Source: JAFGHJ01 sp964534175 (GTDB lineage Bacteria; Hydrothermota; UBA3072). From it: a stretch of DNA of 19,520 nt. Location: NCBI GenBank assembly GCA_964534175.1, contig CAZHNS010000035.1, positions 1 to 19,520 of the forward strand, in the 5' to 3' direction. Positions 1 to 7,506 of the stretch are shown one piece after another. A program made the translations under genes and the position numbers. The notes under the pieces are model-generated. The model did not search any database. It was not told where the DNA came from and was given only the letters and a program-made list of their open reading frames with translations. Positions within the stretch are counted from its first letter, which is position 1. Each line of letters begins with the position of its first letter.

Positions 1-1
1 A

Positions 2-74
2 GGGTCGTTAGCTCAATCGGCAGAGCACCGGCCTTTTAAGCCGGGGGTCGAAGGTTCGATTCCTTCACGACCCA
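2..74 (+). tRNA. tRNA-Lys (anticodon UUU)
   Basis: A complete cloverleaf can be folded by eye. The acceptor stem GGGTCGT (2-8) pairs with ACGACCC (67-73), with A74 as discriminator. The anticodon stem CCGGC (28-32) pairs with GCCGG (40-44) around loop CTTTTAA, giving anticodon TTT at 35-37, which is lysine. The T arm is GAAGG/CCTTC (50-54 with 62-66) and contains TTCGATT. The 3' CCA is not encoded (GAT follows the discriminator), so it must be added after transcription. The gene lies 43 bases before the next coding sequence on the same strand, and read-through into it is possible. Confidence 0.96.
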
Positions 75-117
75 GATTTATAAATAGGATAGAAATTTTT
101 TTGGAGGGCACATAAAT

Positions 118-597
118 TTGCTTGACTATTTTCATGATAAAGGAGCCTTTATAGAAGAACTCTCCTTGGTTGGGAGAAATAAGGGAGAATTAGTAGTTGA
201 AGAAGGCGAACCCGGAGACCATATGTTTGTCATCGTAGAAGGCGAGGTAAAAGTTATACTTGAAAGAGGAAAGAAAGAAATTGTTCTTGCGACTCTGGGT
301 AGAGGTAATTTTTTCGGGGAAATGAGTCTTTTTGGAGGTAACCCTCGCAGTGCGACGGTGCAAGCACTAACGGATTTAAAACTCTTGAAAATAACACGAG
401 AAGATATTAATCGGTTAAGCAGTACAAATCCTAAATTATTAAGCGAGTTTACCATGGGTTTGTGCACCGAATTGTGCCAGAGAATTTCGGAGACGAATAC
501 TTCATTAGAAGCTTATTATCATATAAATAGAGCTACCTTAAAAAATCCTAAATTCAGGAACTTTTTACAAAAAATTTGGAATGAAAAGGAGGAATAA
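118..597 (+). CDS. Stand-alone cyclic nucleotide-binding domain protein (Crp-like sensor without a DNA-binding domain)
   Basis: The 159-residue protein consists of one cNMP-binding fold (about residues 15-100) and a helical tail. The phosphate-binding cassette FFGEMSLFGGNPRSATV (65-81) is intact and keeps the Glu (E68) and Arg (R77) that contact ribose and cyclic phosphate in this family, so ligand binding is plausible. The usual Crp/Fnr helix-turn-helix is absent, so it is probably not a transcription factor in its own right. The start is TTG, chosen because GGAGGG (103-108) lies 9 bases upstream, an in-frame TAG stands at 85-87, and the first in-frame ATG would remove much of the fold. The stop codon directly abuts the ATG of the next gene, so the two are very likely co-translated. 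The effector and partner are unknown; a link to the envelope protein downstream is inferred from position only. Confidence 0.88.
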   Translation: MLDYFHDKGAFIEELSLVGRNKGELVVEEGEPGDHMFVIVEGEVKVILERGKKEIVLATLGRGNFFGEMSLFGGNPRSATVQALTDLKLLKITREDINRLSSTNPKLLSEFTMGLCTELCQRISETNTSLEAYYHINRATLKNPKFRNFLQKIWNEKEE

Positions 598-2337
598 ATG
601 TTGGGAACGTTACTTTTGTTATTTGGTTTTTCGTCTTTCAACTCGGGCAGCGGGACATTTAATCTTTACTCTGCCCGAACCCTTCCGTATGCGACTCTTA
701 ATTTTAATGCAAGTCTCGGCGGGGCAACGGGTGATTTTGGTTCGTACAAACACATCTACGCTAATTCGAAATTCGGTTTTACATACGGTATTATAGACCC
801 TCTCGAGATATATCTGGGGACTACAGTATACGAAAAATACGCGTACAGCGGTGGTATCTTTGAAGATGCCGACAATGAGTTTGGCTGGCAGAACCTATAT
901 GGTGGTATGAAGTTTTATATACCTGCTATTGGATCTATGGCAGAGGGAGATCAATCTTTCAAGTGGTTGGTTGGAGCACACCTGGGAACAGCATTTAACC
1001 CCTTTGAACCTGGTAATAGTAGCGAAATAGTAGGCAATCCCAATTATTTTAGTCCTGCGTATAAATACAGTCCGGATTTAATGATAGATCTCTTAAACGA
1101 TCTTGAAATTTATCCTCTCCTTGCCCATATAAATATAGGTTATGTTATGAAAGGAAACATACAACCCTCCGGAGTCGAAAGGCCGGCTTTAATACGTTTG
1201 GGTGCAGGATTTGAAATAGCAGCCGGGCCGTTTACTCGTTTTGTTTTCGAAGCAAAAAACATAAGACCTGAAGAAGATTTGCAGGACACACTGATTGGGA
1301 CTTTTGGTATCAGATTTATAGTACCTAAAAAGTTTTCTTTCGATATAGCGGTTGACCACGCTTTTAATGATTCAACCGACTTTGTACCTGATTTAGCGTT
1401 TGATTCAAAAGGTCAATGGAGATTCAAAGTAGGATTTACTTTACAGAGTACAATAATGGAGAAGAAAAAGGAAAAGGAACCTGAGAAGGGAACAATAGTT
1501 ATGACAGTAAACGATATATCGACAAATGAACCTTTGGTTGCGATGGTAAATTTCAAGGATTCTCCACTTAGTTATGAAACCGGAGAAGACGGGAAGGTTA
1601 CAATAGAAATTCTCCCGGGCGTTTATAATTTAGAGCTTTCTAAAGAAGGCTATCTCCCAAGGGAAGCTACTATTACGGTGAAACCTTCTTCGACCTTAAA
1701 TATTAATACTGTTCTAAGAAAAGCAGAAAAAGAAACAGGTGTTTTCTCGGGTACGGTAAGTTCTTTCAGAGAAGAAATACCTCTTCAGGCAAGTATAGAA
1801 TTTCTGGGAACAAAACTTAGCAATGTAGTCTCAGATGCGGTTAAAGGTATTTTCAAAGCTGAAGTTGATGCAGGCACTTATAATGTCCGGGTTTCAGCTG
1901 AAGGATATCTTCCGGAAACTTTCCCCGTAGAAATCAAAAAAGCTGAAACTACAATTAAGAACGTTAAACTTGTTAAAAAGTTAGAGAAAGAAGAAGTAAT
2001 CGTTTTAAGAGGTATTAATTTTGCTTCAGGCCAGGCAGTCATTCCTCCATCAGAATATCCTGTCTTAGATCAAGTTGTACAGGTTCTAAAGGCAAATAAA
2101 AAGGTGAGAGTTGAGATAAGCGGACATACAGATTCAGTTGGTTCCGAAACCTACAATCAGGGTCTCTCTCAAAGAAGAGCTCAATCGGTCATGAATTATC
2201 TCATTCAAAGAGGAATATCTGCCAGTAGAATGGAAGCAAGAGGATATGGTGAATACCAGCCTGTAGCTTCAAATGGAACTCGCGAAGGTAGAAGACAAAA
2301 CAGAAGAATTGAATTTAAAGTTCTTTCGACAGAATAG
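598..2337 (+). CDS. OmpA-family outer-membrane protein with two carboxypeptidase-regulatory-like (PEGA-type) modules
   Basis: This 579-residue envelope protein probably tethers the outer membrane to peptidoglycan. Residues 1-15 are hydrophobic and look like a signal peptide, though no Lys or Arg precedes the hydrophobic stretch. Residues 20-285 alternate aromatic and small residues, as a beta-barrel would. After a Lys/Glu-rich linker (287-297), two related beta modules follow (about 298-375 and 378-460). Each carries a matching core: GVYNLELSKEGYLP in the first and GTYNVRVSAEGYLP in the second. The C-terminal OmpA domain (about 465-579) keeps the peptidoglycan-contacting Asp in GHTDS (D512) and the Arg in LSQRRA (R527). 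The start is fixed by AAAGGAGG (585-592) and by the TAA of the previous gene immediately upstream in the same frame. The C-terminal domain call is firm; the barrel is inferred from composition. Confidence 0.9.
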   Translation: MLGTLLLLFGFSSFNSGSGTFNLYSARTLPYATLNFNASLGGATGDFGSYKHIYANSKFGFTYGIIDPLEIYLGTTVYEKYAYSGGIFEDADNEFGWQNLYGGMKFYIPAIGSMAEGDQSFKWLVGAHLGTAFNPFEPGNSSEIVGNPNYFSPAYKYSPDLMIDLLNDLEIYPLLAHINIGYVMKGNIQPSGVERPALIRLGAGFEIAAGPFTRFVFEAKNIRPEEDLQDTLIGTFGIRFIVPKKFSFDIAVDHAFNDSTDFVPDLAFDSKGQWRFKVGFTLQSTIMEKKKEKEPEKGTIVMTVNDISTNEPLVAMVNFKDSPLSYETGEDGKVTIEILPGVYNLELSKEGYLPREATITVKPSSTLNINTVLRKAEKETGVFSGTVSSFREEIPLQASIEFLGTKLSNVVSDAVKGIFKAEVDAGTYNVRVSAEGYLPETFPVEIKKAETTIKNVKLVKKLEKEEVIVLRGINFASGQAVIPPSEYPVLDQVVQVLKANKKVRVEISGHTDSVGSETYNQGLSQRRAQSVMNYLIQRGISASRMEARGYGEYQPVASNGTREGRRQNRRIEFKVLSTE

Positions 2338-2378
2338 CGGAAGGACTGCGTAGACTTGGCTGCTTGATTTTTTTATAA

Positions 2379-4439
2379 TTGAGTTTTAAAAAAGAACTTA
2401 ACGAAGAACAAGGAAAGGCAGTTACGCACACTTCCGGCCCCGCTCTGGTACTGGCCGGGGCCGGAAGTGGCAAAACAAGAGTTATAACTTACCGAATAGC
2501 TTACCTTTTAGAACAAAAAAACGTAAAACCTTACCATATACTTGCAGTTACTTTTACAAATAAGGCAGCTGATGAGATGAAGGAACGTTTATATTCACTC
2601 GTCAGGAATTCTGTAAAAGGAATCTGGATGGGGACTTTTCATTCTATATGTGCTCGTCTCCTGCGTGAGTTTGCCGAGTGCACACCGTATTCGAAAAATT
2701 TTGTTATTTACGATACCCAAGACCAAAGCAACCTGATAAAAAATATTATAAAAGATTCCGGAATAGAAGAAAAAGCGCTCGATTTTTATTATGTTCATCG
2801 CATCATATCAAACCTTAAAAACAGTTTGATTGATGAAGATGAATTCAAACCCTACAATTATAAAACAGAAATGATTAAGAATATCTATCAGGAATACCAA
2901 AGAAAACTTAAGACGAATGACGCGATGGATTTTGACGATCTCTTATTTAACCTCTACACACTTCTAGATTCCAACAAAGAGATAAGAAAAAAATTAAATG
3001 ATAGGTTTAGATACAAACTGGTTGACGAATATCAGGATACAAATCCGGCGCAATATCAGATATTAAAGAAATTATCGGAGAAGTATAAAGACATCTTTGT
3101 GGTAGGCGATGATGATCAATCCATATACGGCTTCCGGGGAGCGGATATAAACAATATTCTCGATTTTGAAGATGACTTTCCCAATTCAAAAGTTTATAAA
3201 CTCGAAAGAAATTATAGATCTACTAAAAGGATTCTTGAGGTCGCCTCAAATGTTGTTAAAAATAACCGCCTAAGAAAAGGGAAAACATTATGGACAGAGG
3301 AGGAGATGGGCGAAAAGGTTGTGCTCTTTTCAGCTCTTACGGAAAAAGAAGAAGCCGCAAGGATAGTAAGTTTCCTGAAGAAAGAATTAAAAAAATACAA
3401 CAGAAAGGATATACTTATTGCTTACAGAACAAATGCGCAATCAAGAGCAATAGAGGATGCGCTATTAAAAGAAGGTATTCCGTACGTAATCGTCGGAGGA
3501 GTAAAATTCTATCAAAGAAAAGAAATAAAAGACATTTTATCCTATGTGAAATTTGTAGTAAATAAAAATGATTCGATCTCTTTTTTCAGGATTTTAAATA
3601 CACCGAGAAGAGGTATTGGCAAAGTAACAAGGGAGAAAATAGAAAAGGTAGCTAAGAATGAAAATATTTCTTTATGGGAAGCTTCGAATCGACTGGCAAC
3701 GCAAGAGCCAAATATAGAGAATTTTATGAACCTTATAAAAGACTTTGATAAAATAGAACGTATAGATGAACTTATAGTCGCTATAATAGAAGAAACCCAT
3801 TATATTGATATTCTGAAAGAGAAAGACACGATAGAATCTGAGAGTAAAATAGAAAACATCCAGGAATTACTTTCTGCTGTATATGAGTATACTGAGACCA
3901 CAGGGAACCATGTTCCCGAAGATTATTTGATCGAGGTAGGGTTGAAAACCGATATCGATAGTTGGAGTCGGAATGATTCTGTTAACTTAATGACTCTGCA
4001 TAATACGAAGGGATTAGAATTCGAAGTGGTTTTTATAGTGGGAATCAGTGAAGGACTTCTTCCTCATTATAGAAGCATTAAAGAAGGAAATATAGAGGAA
4101 GAGCGTCGCCTTTTTTATGTGGGTATAACCAGAGCAAGGAAGAAATTGTTTTTATCTTATTTCCTGAAACACGGAGCAGGATGGGAAAGCGGAAGAAGTA
4201 TTATTCCTTCGACCTTTTTAAAGGAACTGCCACCCGCGGCTATTGATACGACTAAAGATTATACACCTGGCATAAAAAGGAAGAAGCAGTATATTTTAAA
4301 AGACAATATTAATGACGAGGAATGGGTGAATCATCCGATATTCGGAAGAGGTAAGATATTGGAAGTAGTGGATGGAGATAAATTGGTAATATCGTTTAAC
4401 GGAACGATAAAAAAAATTAAGCGGAGGTTTTTCCAGTGA
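2379..4439 (+). CDS. pcrA: ATP-dependent 3'-5' DNA helicase, PcrA/UvrD family (SF1A)
   Basis: This 686-residue helicase acts in nucleotide-excision and mismatch repair and in clearing nucleoprotein blocks. All SF1A motifs are visible: Q motif LNEEQ (7-11), Walker A GAGSGKT (27-33), Ia TFTNKAADEM, II DEYQDT (216-221), III GDDDQSIYGFRGA, IV NYRST, V TLHNTKGLEF and VI RRLFYVGITRAR (R576-R577 at its start). The last 50 or so residues (HPIFGRGKILEV onwards) match the Tudor-like RNA-polymerase-binding tail of PcrA/UvrD. The start is TTG at 2379, the only start codon between the in-frame TAA (2376-2378) and the Q motif. No Shine-Dalgarno sequence precedes it, and TATAAT (2374-2379) overlaps it. The stop overlaps the gatC start by 4 bases (GTGA), so it is coupled to the amidotransferase genes. 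PcrA and UvrD cannot be told apart from sequence alone. Confidence 0.95.
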   Translation: MSFKKELNEEQGKAVTHTSGPALVLAGAGSGKTRVITYRIAYLLEQKNVKPYHILAVTFTNKAADEMKERLYSLVRNSVKGIWMGTFHSICARLLREFAECTPYSKNFVIYDTQDQSNLIKNIIKDSGIEEKALDFYYVHRIISNLKNSLIDEDEFKPYNYKTEMIKNIYQEYQRKLKTNDAMDFDDLLFNLYTLLDSNKEIRKKLNDRFRYKLVDEYQDTNPAQYQILKKLSEKYKDIFVVGDDDQSIYGFRGADINNILDFEDDFPNSKVYKLERNYRSTKRILEVASNVVKNNRLRKGKTLWTEEEMGEKVVLFSALTEKEEAARIVSFLKKELKKYNRKDILIAYRTNAQSRAIEDALLKEGIPYVIVGGVKFYQRKEIKDILSYVKFVVNKNDSISFFRILNTPRRGIGKVTREKIEKVAKNENISLWEASNRLATQEPNIENFMNLIKDFDKIERIDELIVAIIEETHYIDILKEKDTIESESKIENIQELLSAVYEYTETTGNHVPEDYLIEVGLKTDIDSWSRNDSVNLMTLHNTKGLEFEVVFIVGISEGLLPHYRSIKEGNIEEERRLFYVGITRARKKLFLSYFLKHGAGWESGRSIIPSTFLKELPPAAIDTTKDYTPGIKRKKQYILKDNINDEEWVNHPIFGRGKILEVVDGDKLVISFNGTIKKIKRRFFQ

Positions 4440-4729
4440 AAGAAGTTGACATAAAACATCTTTCGAAACTCGCTAATATAGAGTTGGACAAGGAAGAAGA
4501 AAAAATCTTGCAGGAAGATCTGAATAAAATTATCAAACACATTAGAAAGATTCAAGAAGTTCAGGTGAAAAAAACTCCAACTGCGGCCCACCTCCACGTC
4601 GAATCTTTGCCTTTAAGAGAAGATAAAAAAGATATACCTTTATCTGTAAAAGAGGTATTAGCAAACACACAAAGTCCGAGCAAAAATCATTTTACAATAA
4701 ACAGGATGATAAATGAAGACGATTCTTGA
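4436..4729 (+). CDS. gatC: Asp-tRNA(Asn)/Glu-tRNA(Gln) amidotransferase subunit C
   Basis: This is the small (97-residue) belt subunit that wraps around GatA and GatB and stabilises the heterotrimer. It has the family shape: an N-terminal IKHLSKLANIEL segment, a helical hairpin rich in Glu and Lys, and a C-terminal extended segment ending in the conserved sense RED...LANTQSP. Translation starts at GTG (4436), 8 bases after GGAGG (4423-4427), and that codon overlaps the helicase stop. The 3' end overlaps gatA by 17 bases. Length, motif and adjacency to gatA and gatB make the call secure. Confidence 0.95.
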   Translation: MKEVDIKHLSKLANIELDKEEEKILQEDLNKIIKHIRKIQEVQVKKTPTAAHLHVESLPLREDKKDIPLSVKEVLANTQSPSKNHFTINRMINEDDS

Positions 4730-6125
4730 ATATCAGGAACAATTTAAAAAGCAGGAAATAACACCTCTTAGTTTGCTCGAGAGTTGCCTTGCAAATATAA
4801 ATCCTTCTCTGAATGCTTATATAACAGTGACAGAGGAGTTTGCGAAAAAAGAACTAAAGAAGGATAGGGAAGGTAAACTAAAAGGTATACCTATTGCGAT
4901 TAAAGATAATATAAATATAAAAGGCATACCTACTACCTGTGCCTCGAATGTTTTGAAGGGATTTATACCGCCTTTTTCAGCTACTGTGATCGAGCGAATC
5001 GAGAGAAACGGAGGGATTTTTACAGGTAAGACCAATCTCGATGAGTTTGGAATGGGCTCATCCACGGAAAGATCGTTCTATGGTCCTACTAAAAATCCTT
5101 TTGACCCGACAAAAGTTCCGGGCGGCTCGAGCGGTGGTTCGGCTGTTGCTGTTGCTTCCGGAAGTGCTGTTATTTCGCTCGGTTCCGATACAGATGGTTC
5201 GGTACGCCAACCTGCATCTTACTGTGGACTGGTTGGTCTTAAACCGACATACGGAAGAGTTTCCAGATATGGTCTGGTTGCTTTTGGCTCTTCTCTCGAC
5301 CAGATTGGAATTATAGGTAGGAATGCAGAAGATGTGGGAATTATGCTTGAAGTAATAGCAGGATACGACCCAAAAGATTCAACTTCCTCAGAAAAGGAAA
5401 TTGATGATTATCACAACCTGGCTGTAAGACCAAAAGGCATAAAAATCGGCGTTCCCGAGGAATACTTCAAACAAATAGACCCAGAAGTTTACTCCTCGGT
5501 TATGGAAATCAAAAAAGCACTCGAGAAAGAAAACATAACTTTTAAATCGGTATCCCTTCCGACTACAAACTATATTATACCGACTTATCAGGTAATTTCA
5601 TACGCTGAAGCTTCTTCGAATCTTGCAAGATACGACGGAGTAAGATACGGCCTCCGCAAGGAAGGAGGGGACTTCCATGATACGATAAGAAAAAGCAGAG
5701 ACAAGGGTTTTCTTCCGGAAGTAAAGAGAAGGATACTGGTTGGAACTTTTGTTCTTTCTTCAGAAGCTATTGCTGAATACTATGAGAGAGCTGATCTTAT
5801 AAGAAGATTAATAACCGAGGAATTCAAAGAGGTGCTTAAAGAAGTAGATTGTCTCTTTACTCCAGCTACGCCAACGACTGCTTTTCCGATTGGAGAAAGG
5901 ACCGATGACCCTATAAGAATGCATGTACCCGACCGCTTGACTGCCGGAGCAAACTTAGCGGGAATTCCAGCAGTAGTCGCGCCGGCCGGAATGATAGGGA
6001 AACTTCCCATAGGTTACCAGTTAATCGGAAGACCTTTTGACGAAAAAGGAATTCTTTCTATAGTTAGACTCGTAGAAAAAGTTGCACCATTTAAAGGATT
6101 TTTAAAGGAAGTCAGAGATGACTGA
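4713..6125 (+). CDS. gatA: Asp-tRNA(Asn)/Glu-tRNA(Gln) amidotransferase subunit A (amidase)
   Basis: This 470-residue amidase releases ammonia from glutamine and passes it to GatB for transamidation of mischarged tRNA. The amidase-signature triad is present: catalytic Lys (K64, in PIAIKDN), the cis-Ser in the GGSSGGS loop (about S139-S140) and nucleophile Ser (S163, in TDGSVRQPAS). In most GatA proteins I recall, the residue two before the nucleophile is Gly (TGGS); here it is Asp (D161). The protein is otherwise full length and ordinary, including KPTYGRVSRYGLVAF after the active-site segment. The start is ATG (4713) with an AGGA just upstream, inside the end of gatC. The stop overlaps gatB by 8 bases. 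Confidence 0.96.
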   Translation: MKTILEYQEQFKKQEITPLSLLESCLANINPSLNAYITVTEEFAKKELKKDREGKLKGIPIAIKDNINIKGIPTTCASNVLKGFIPPFSATVIERIERNGGIFTGKTNLDEFGMGSSTERSFYGPTKNPFDPTKVPGGSSGGSAVAVASGSAVISLGSDTDGSVRQPASYCGLVGLKPTYGRVSRYGLVAFGSSLDQIGIIGRNAEDVGIMLEVIAGYDPKDSTSSEKEIDDYHNLAVRPKGIKIGVPEEYFKQIDPEVYSSVMEIKKALEKENITFKSVSLPTTNYIIPTYQVISYAEASSNLARYDGVRYGLRKEGGDFHDTIRKSRDKGFLPEVKRRILVGTFVLSSEAIAEYYERADLIRRLITEEFKEVLKEVDCLFTPATPTTAFPIGERTDDPIRMHVPDRLTAGANLAGIPAVVAPAGMIGKLPIGYQLIGRPFDEKGILSIVRLVEKVAPFKGFLKEVRDD

Positions 6126-7506
6126 ATACAAACCAACAATTGGCGTTGAAGTACACGCTCAGCTTAAGACCAACACAAAATTATTCTGCGGTTGCCCTTT
6201 GCGTTTTGGAGCAGACGCCAATACAAATGTCTGTTCAATTTGTCTTGGACTGCCGGGAGTCCTTCCTTTCCTGAATAAAAAAGCTGTAGAACTCGCTGTT
6301 AAAGCAGGTATTACTCTTAATTGTACAATTCACGAGAAATCCATTTTCGCGAGAAAAAATTATTTTTATCCTGATCTGCCAAAAGGGTATCAGATTACTC
6401 AATACAGATTTCCTATAGCAACCTCGGGTAAAATTCTTGTTGAAGGTAAGGAGATAAGAATAAAGAGGGTGCATCTCGAAGAAGAATCTGCTAAATCTAT
6501 ACACGAAGAAGATAAATCCCTTGTCGATTACAACAGATCGGGTATACCTTTGGTAGAAATTGTCACGGAACCTGATATAGACTCTCCGGATATGGCTGTT
6601 GCTTATCTTAAAACACTCCAGAAAATATTACAATTGGAAAATATATCCGGTGCAGTAATGGCAAGGGCTGAGTTCAGATGTGAGCCGAATATCTCCGTTA
6701 GTAAAGAAGAGGGTGTGCTTGGAACAAGAACTGAGGTAAAAAATCTTAATTCTTTTAAAGCGGTTAAGAAATCTCTTTCATCCGAAGTTAAACGTCAAAT
6801 AGAAATTTTGGAGGCAGGAGGAATCGTTGAACAGGCAACGATACACTATTCCGAGGAAACAGGTAAAACCTGGGTAGCTCGGTCAAAAGAAGAATCTTCT
6901 GATTATAGATATTTTCCTGAGCCGGATTTGCCTCCACTGGTAATTTCTAAAGGGTGGATAGATGAAATAAAATCTACCGTGGGGGAATTGCCTGCCAAGA
7001 AAAAAGAAAGATATATGGAGCTCGGCATTTCTGAGGCTGAGGCAAAAATTATTTCAAATTCCGCCAAAGCTTCATCCCTCCTGGAAAAAACTTTAGAAAT
7101 AGTTAATGAACCCATAGAAGTAAGCAAATGGATACTTAGAGATTACAGGAATCTTGAAGAGCCTGATATTTCTGCGGAAAATTTCGCGGAGATGATAAAA
7201 ATGGTTTTAAGTGGTAAGATTTCAAGAAACGCGGGAGCTGAAGTCTTAAAGGAAATGGTACAAACAAAAAAAGCACCGGAACAAATTGTAAAAGAAAAAA
7301 ATCTTATTCAAATATCGGACAGAGGTGCATTAGAAAAAGTTTTACTTGAGGTTTTCGAGGAGAACCCTGATGAACTTACTCGACTGAAAGAGGGAGAGAA
7401 AAAACTAACCGGGTTCTTCGTTGGACAGGTGATGAAGAAAACTAAAGGTAAAGCAGATCCTAAAGAGGTTTCACGGTTAATATCCGAGTATGAAAAAAAA
7501 TATTAA
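6118..7506 (+). CDS. gatB: Asp-tRNA(Asn)/Glu-tRNA(Gln) amidotransferase subunit B
   Basis: This 462-residue subunit binds the mischarged tRNA and performs the kinase and transamidation steps. The N-terminal cradle domain carries IGVEVHAQL and the four zinc-type cysteines C24, C26, C39 and C42 (FCGC ... CSIC), followed by GLPGVLP and YFYPDLPKGYQITQY, all hallmarks of GatB. The C-terminal helical/YqeY-like tail (about 320-462) that contacts the tRNA elbow is complete. The ATG at 6118 follows AAAGGAA (6104-6110) and lies within the end of gatA; the 3' end overlaps uvrA by 17 bases. A full GatCAB implies that the cell makes Gln-tRNA and/or Asn-tRNA indirectly. Which of the two cannot be read from this window. 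Confidence 0.97.
   Translation: MTEYKPTIGVEVHAQLKTNTKLFCGCPLRFGADANTNVCSICLGLPGVLPFLNKKAVELAVKAGITLNCTIHEKSIFARKNYFYPDLPKGYQITQYRFPIATSGKILVEGKEIRIKRVHLEEESAKSIHEEDKSLVDYNRSGIPLVEIVTEPDIDSPDMAVAYLKTLQKILQLENISGAVMARAEFRCEPNISVSKEEGVLGTRTEVKNLNSFKAVKKSLSSEVKRQIEILEAGGIVEQATIHYSEETGKTWVARSKEESSDYRYFPEPDLPPLVISKGWIDEIKSTVGELPAKKKERYMELGISEAEAKIISNSAKASSLLEKTLEIVNEPIEVSKWILRDYRNLEEPDISAENFAEMIKMVLSGKISRNAGAEVLKEMVQTKKAPEQIVKEKNLIQISDRGALEKVLLEVFEENPDELTRLKEGEKKLTGFFVGQVMKKTKGKADPKEVSRLISEYEKKY

Noticed and set aside
80..85. TATAAA after the tRNA gene as a promoter for the cNMP-binding protein
   Set aside because: No -35 match was found at proper spacing, because that region is inside the tRNA gene. 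It is too weak to call.
581..796. Frame starting MKRRNKCW just upstream of the OmpA start, considered as a better signal peptide for a frameshifted OmpA gene
   Set aside because: The downstream frame from 598 already has its own hydrophobic leader and a perfectly spaced ribosome-binding site. The alternative frame has no hydrophobic core and ends early.
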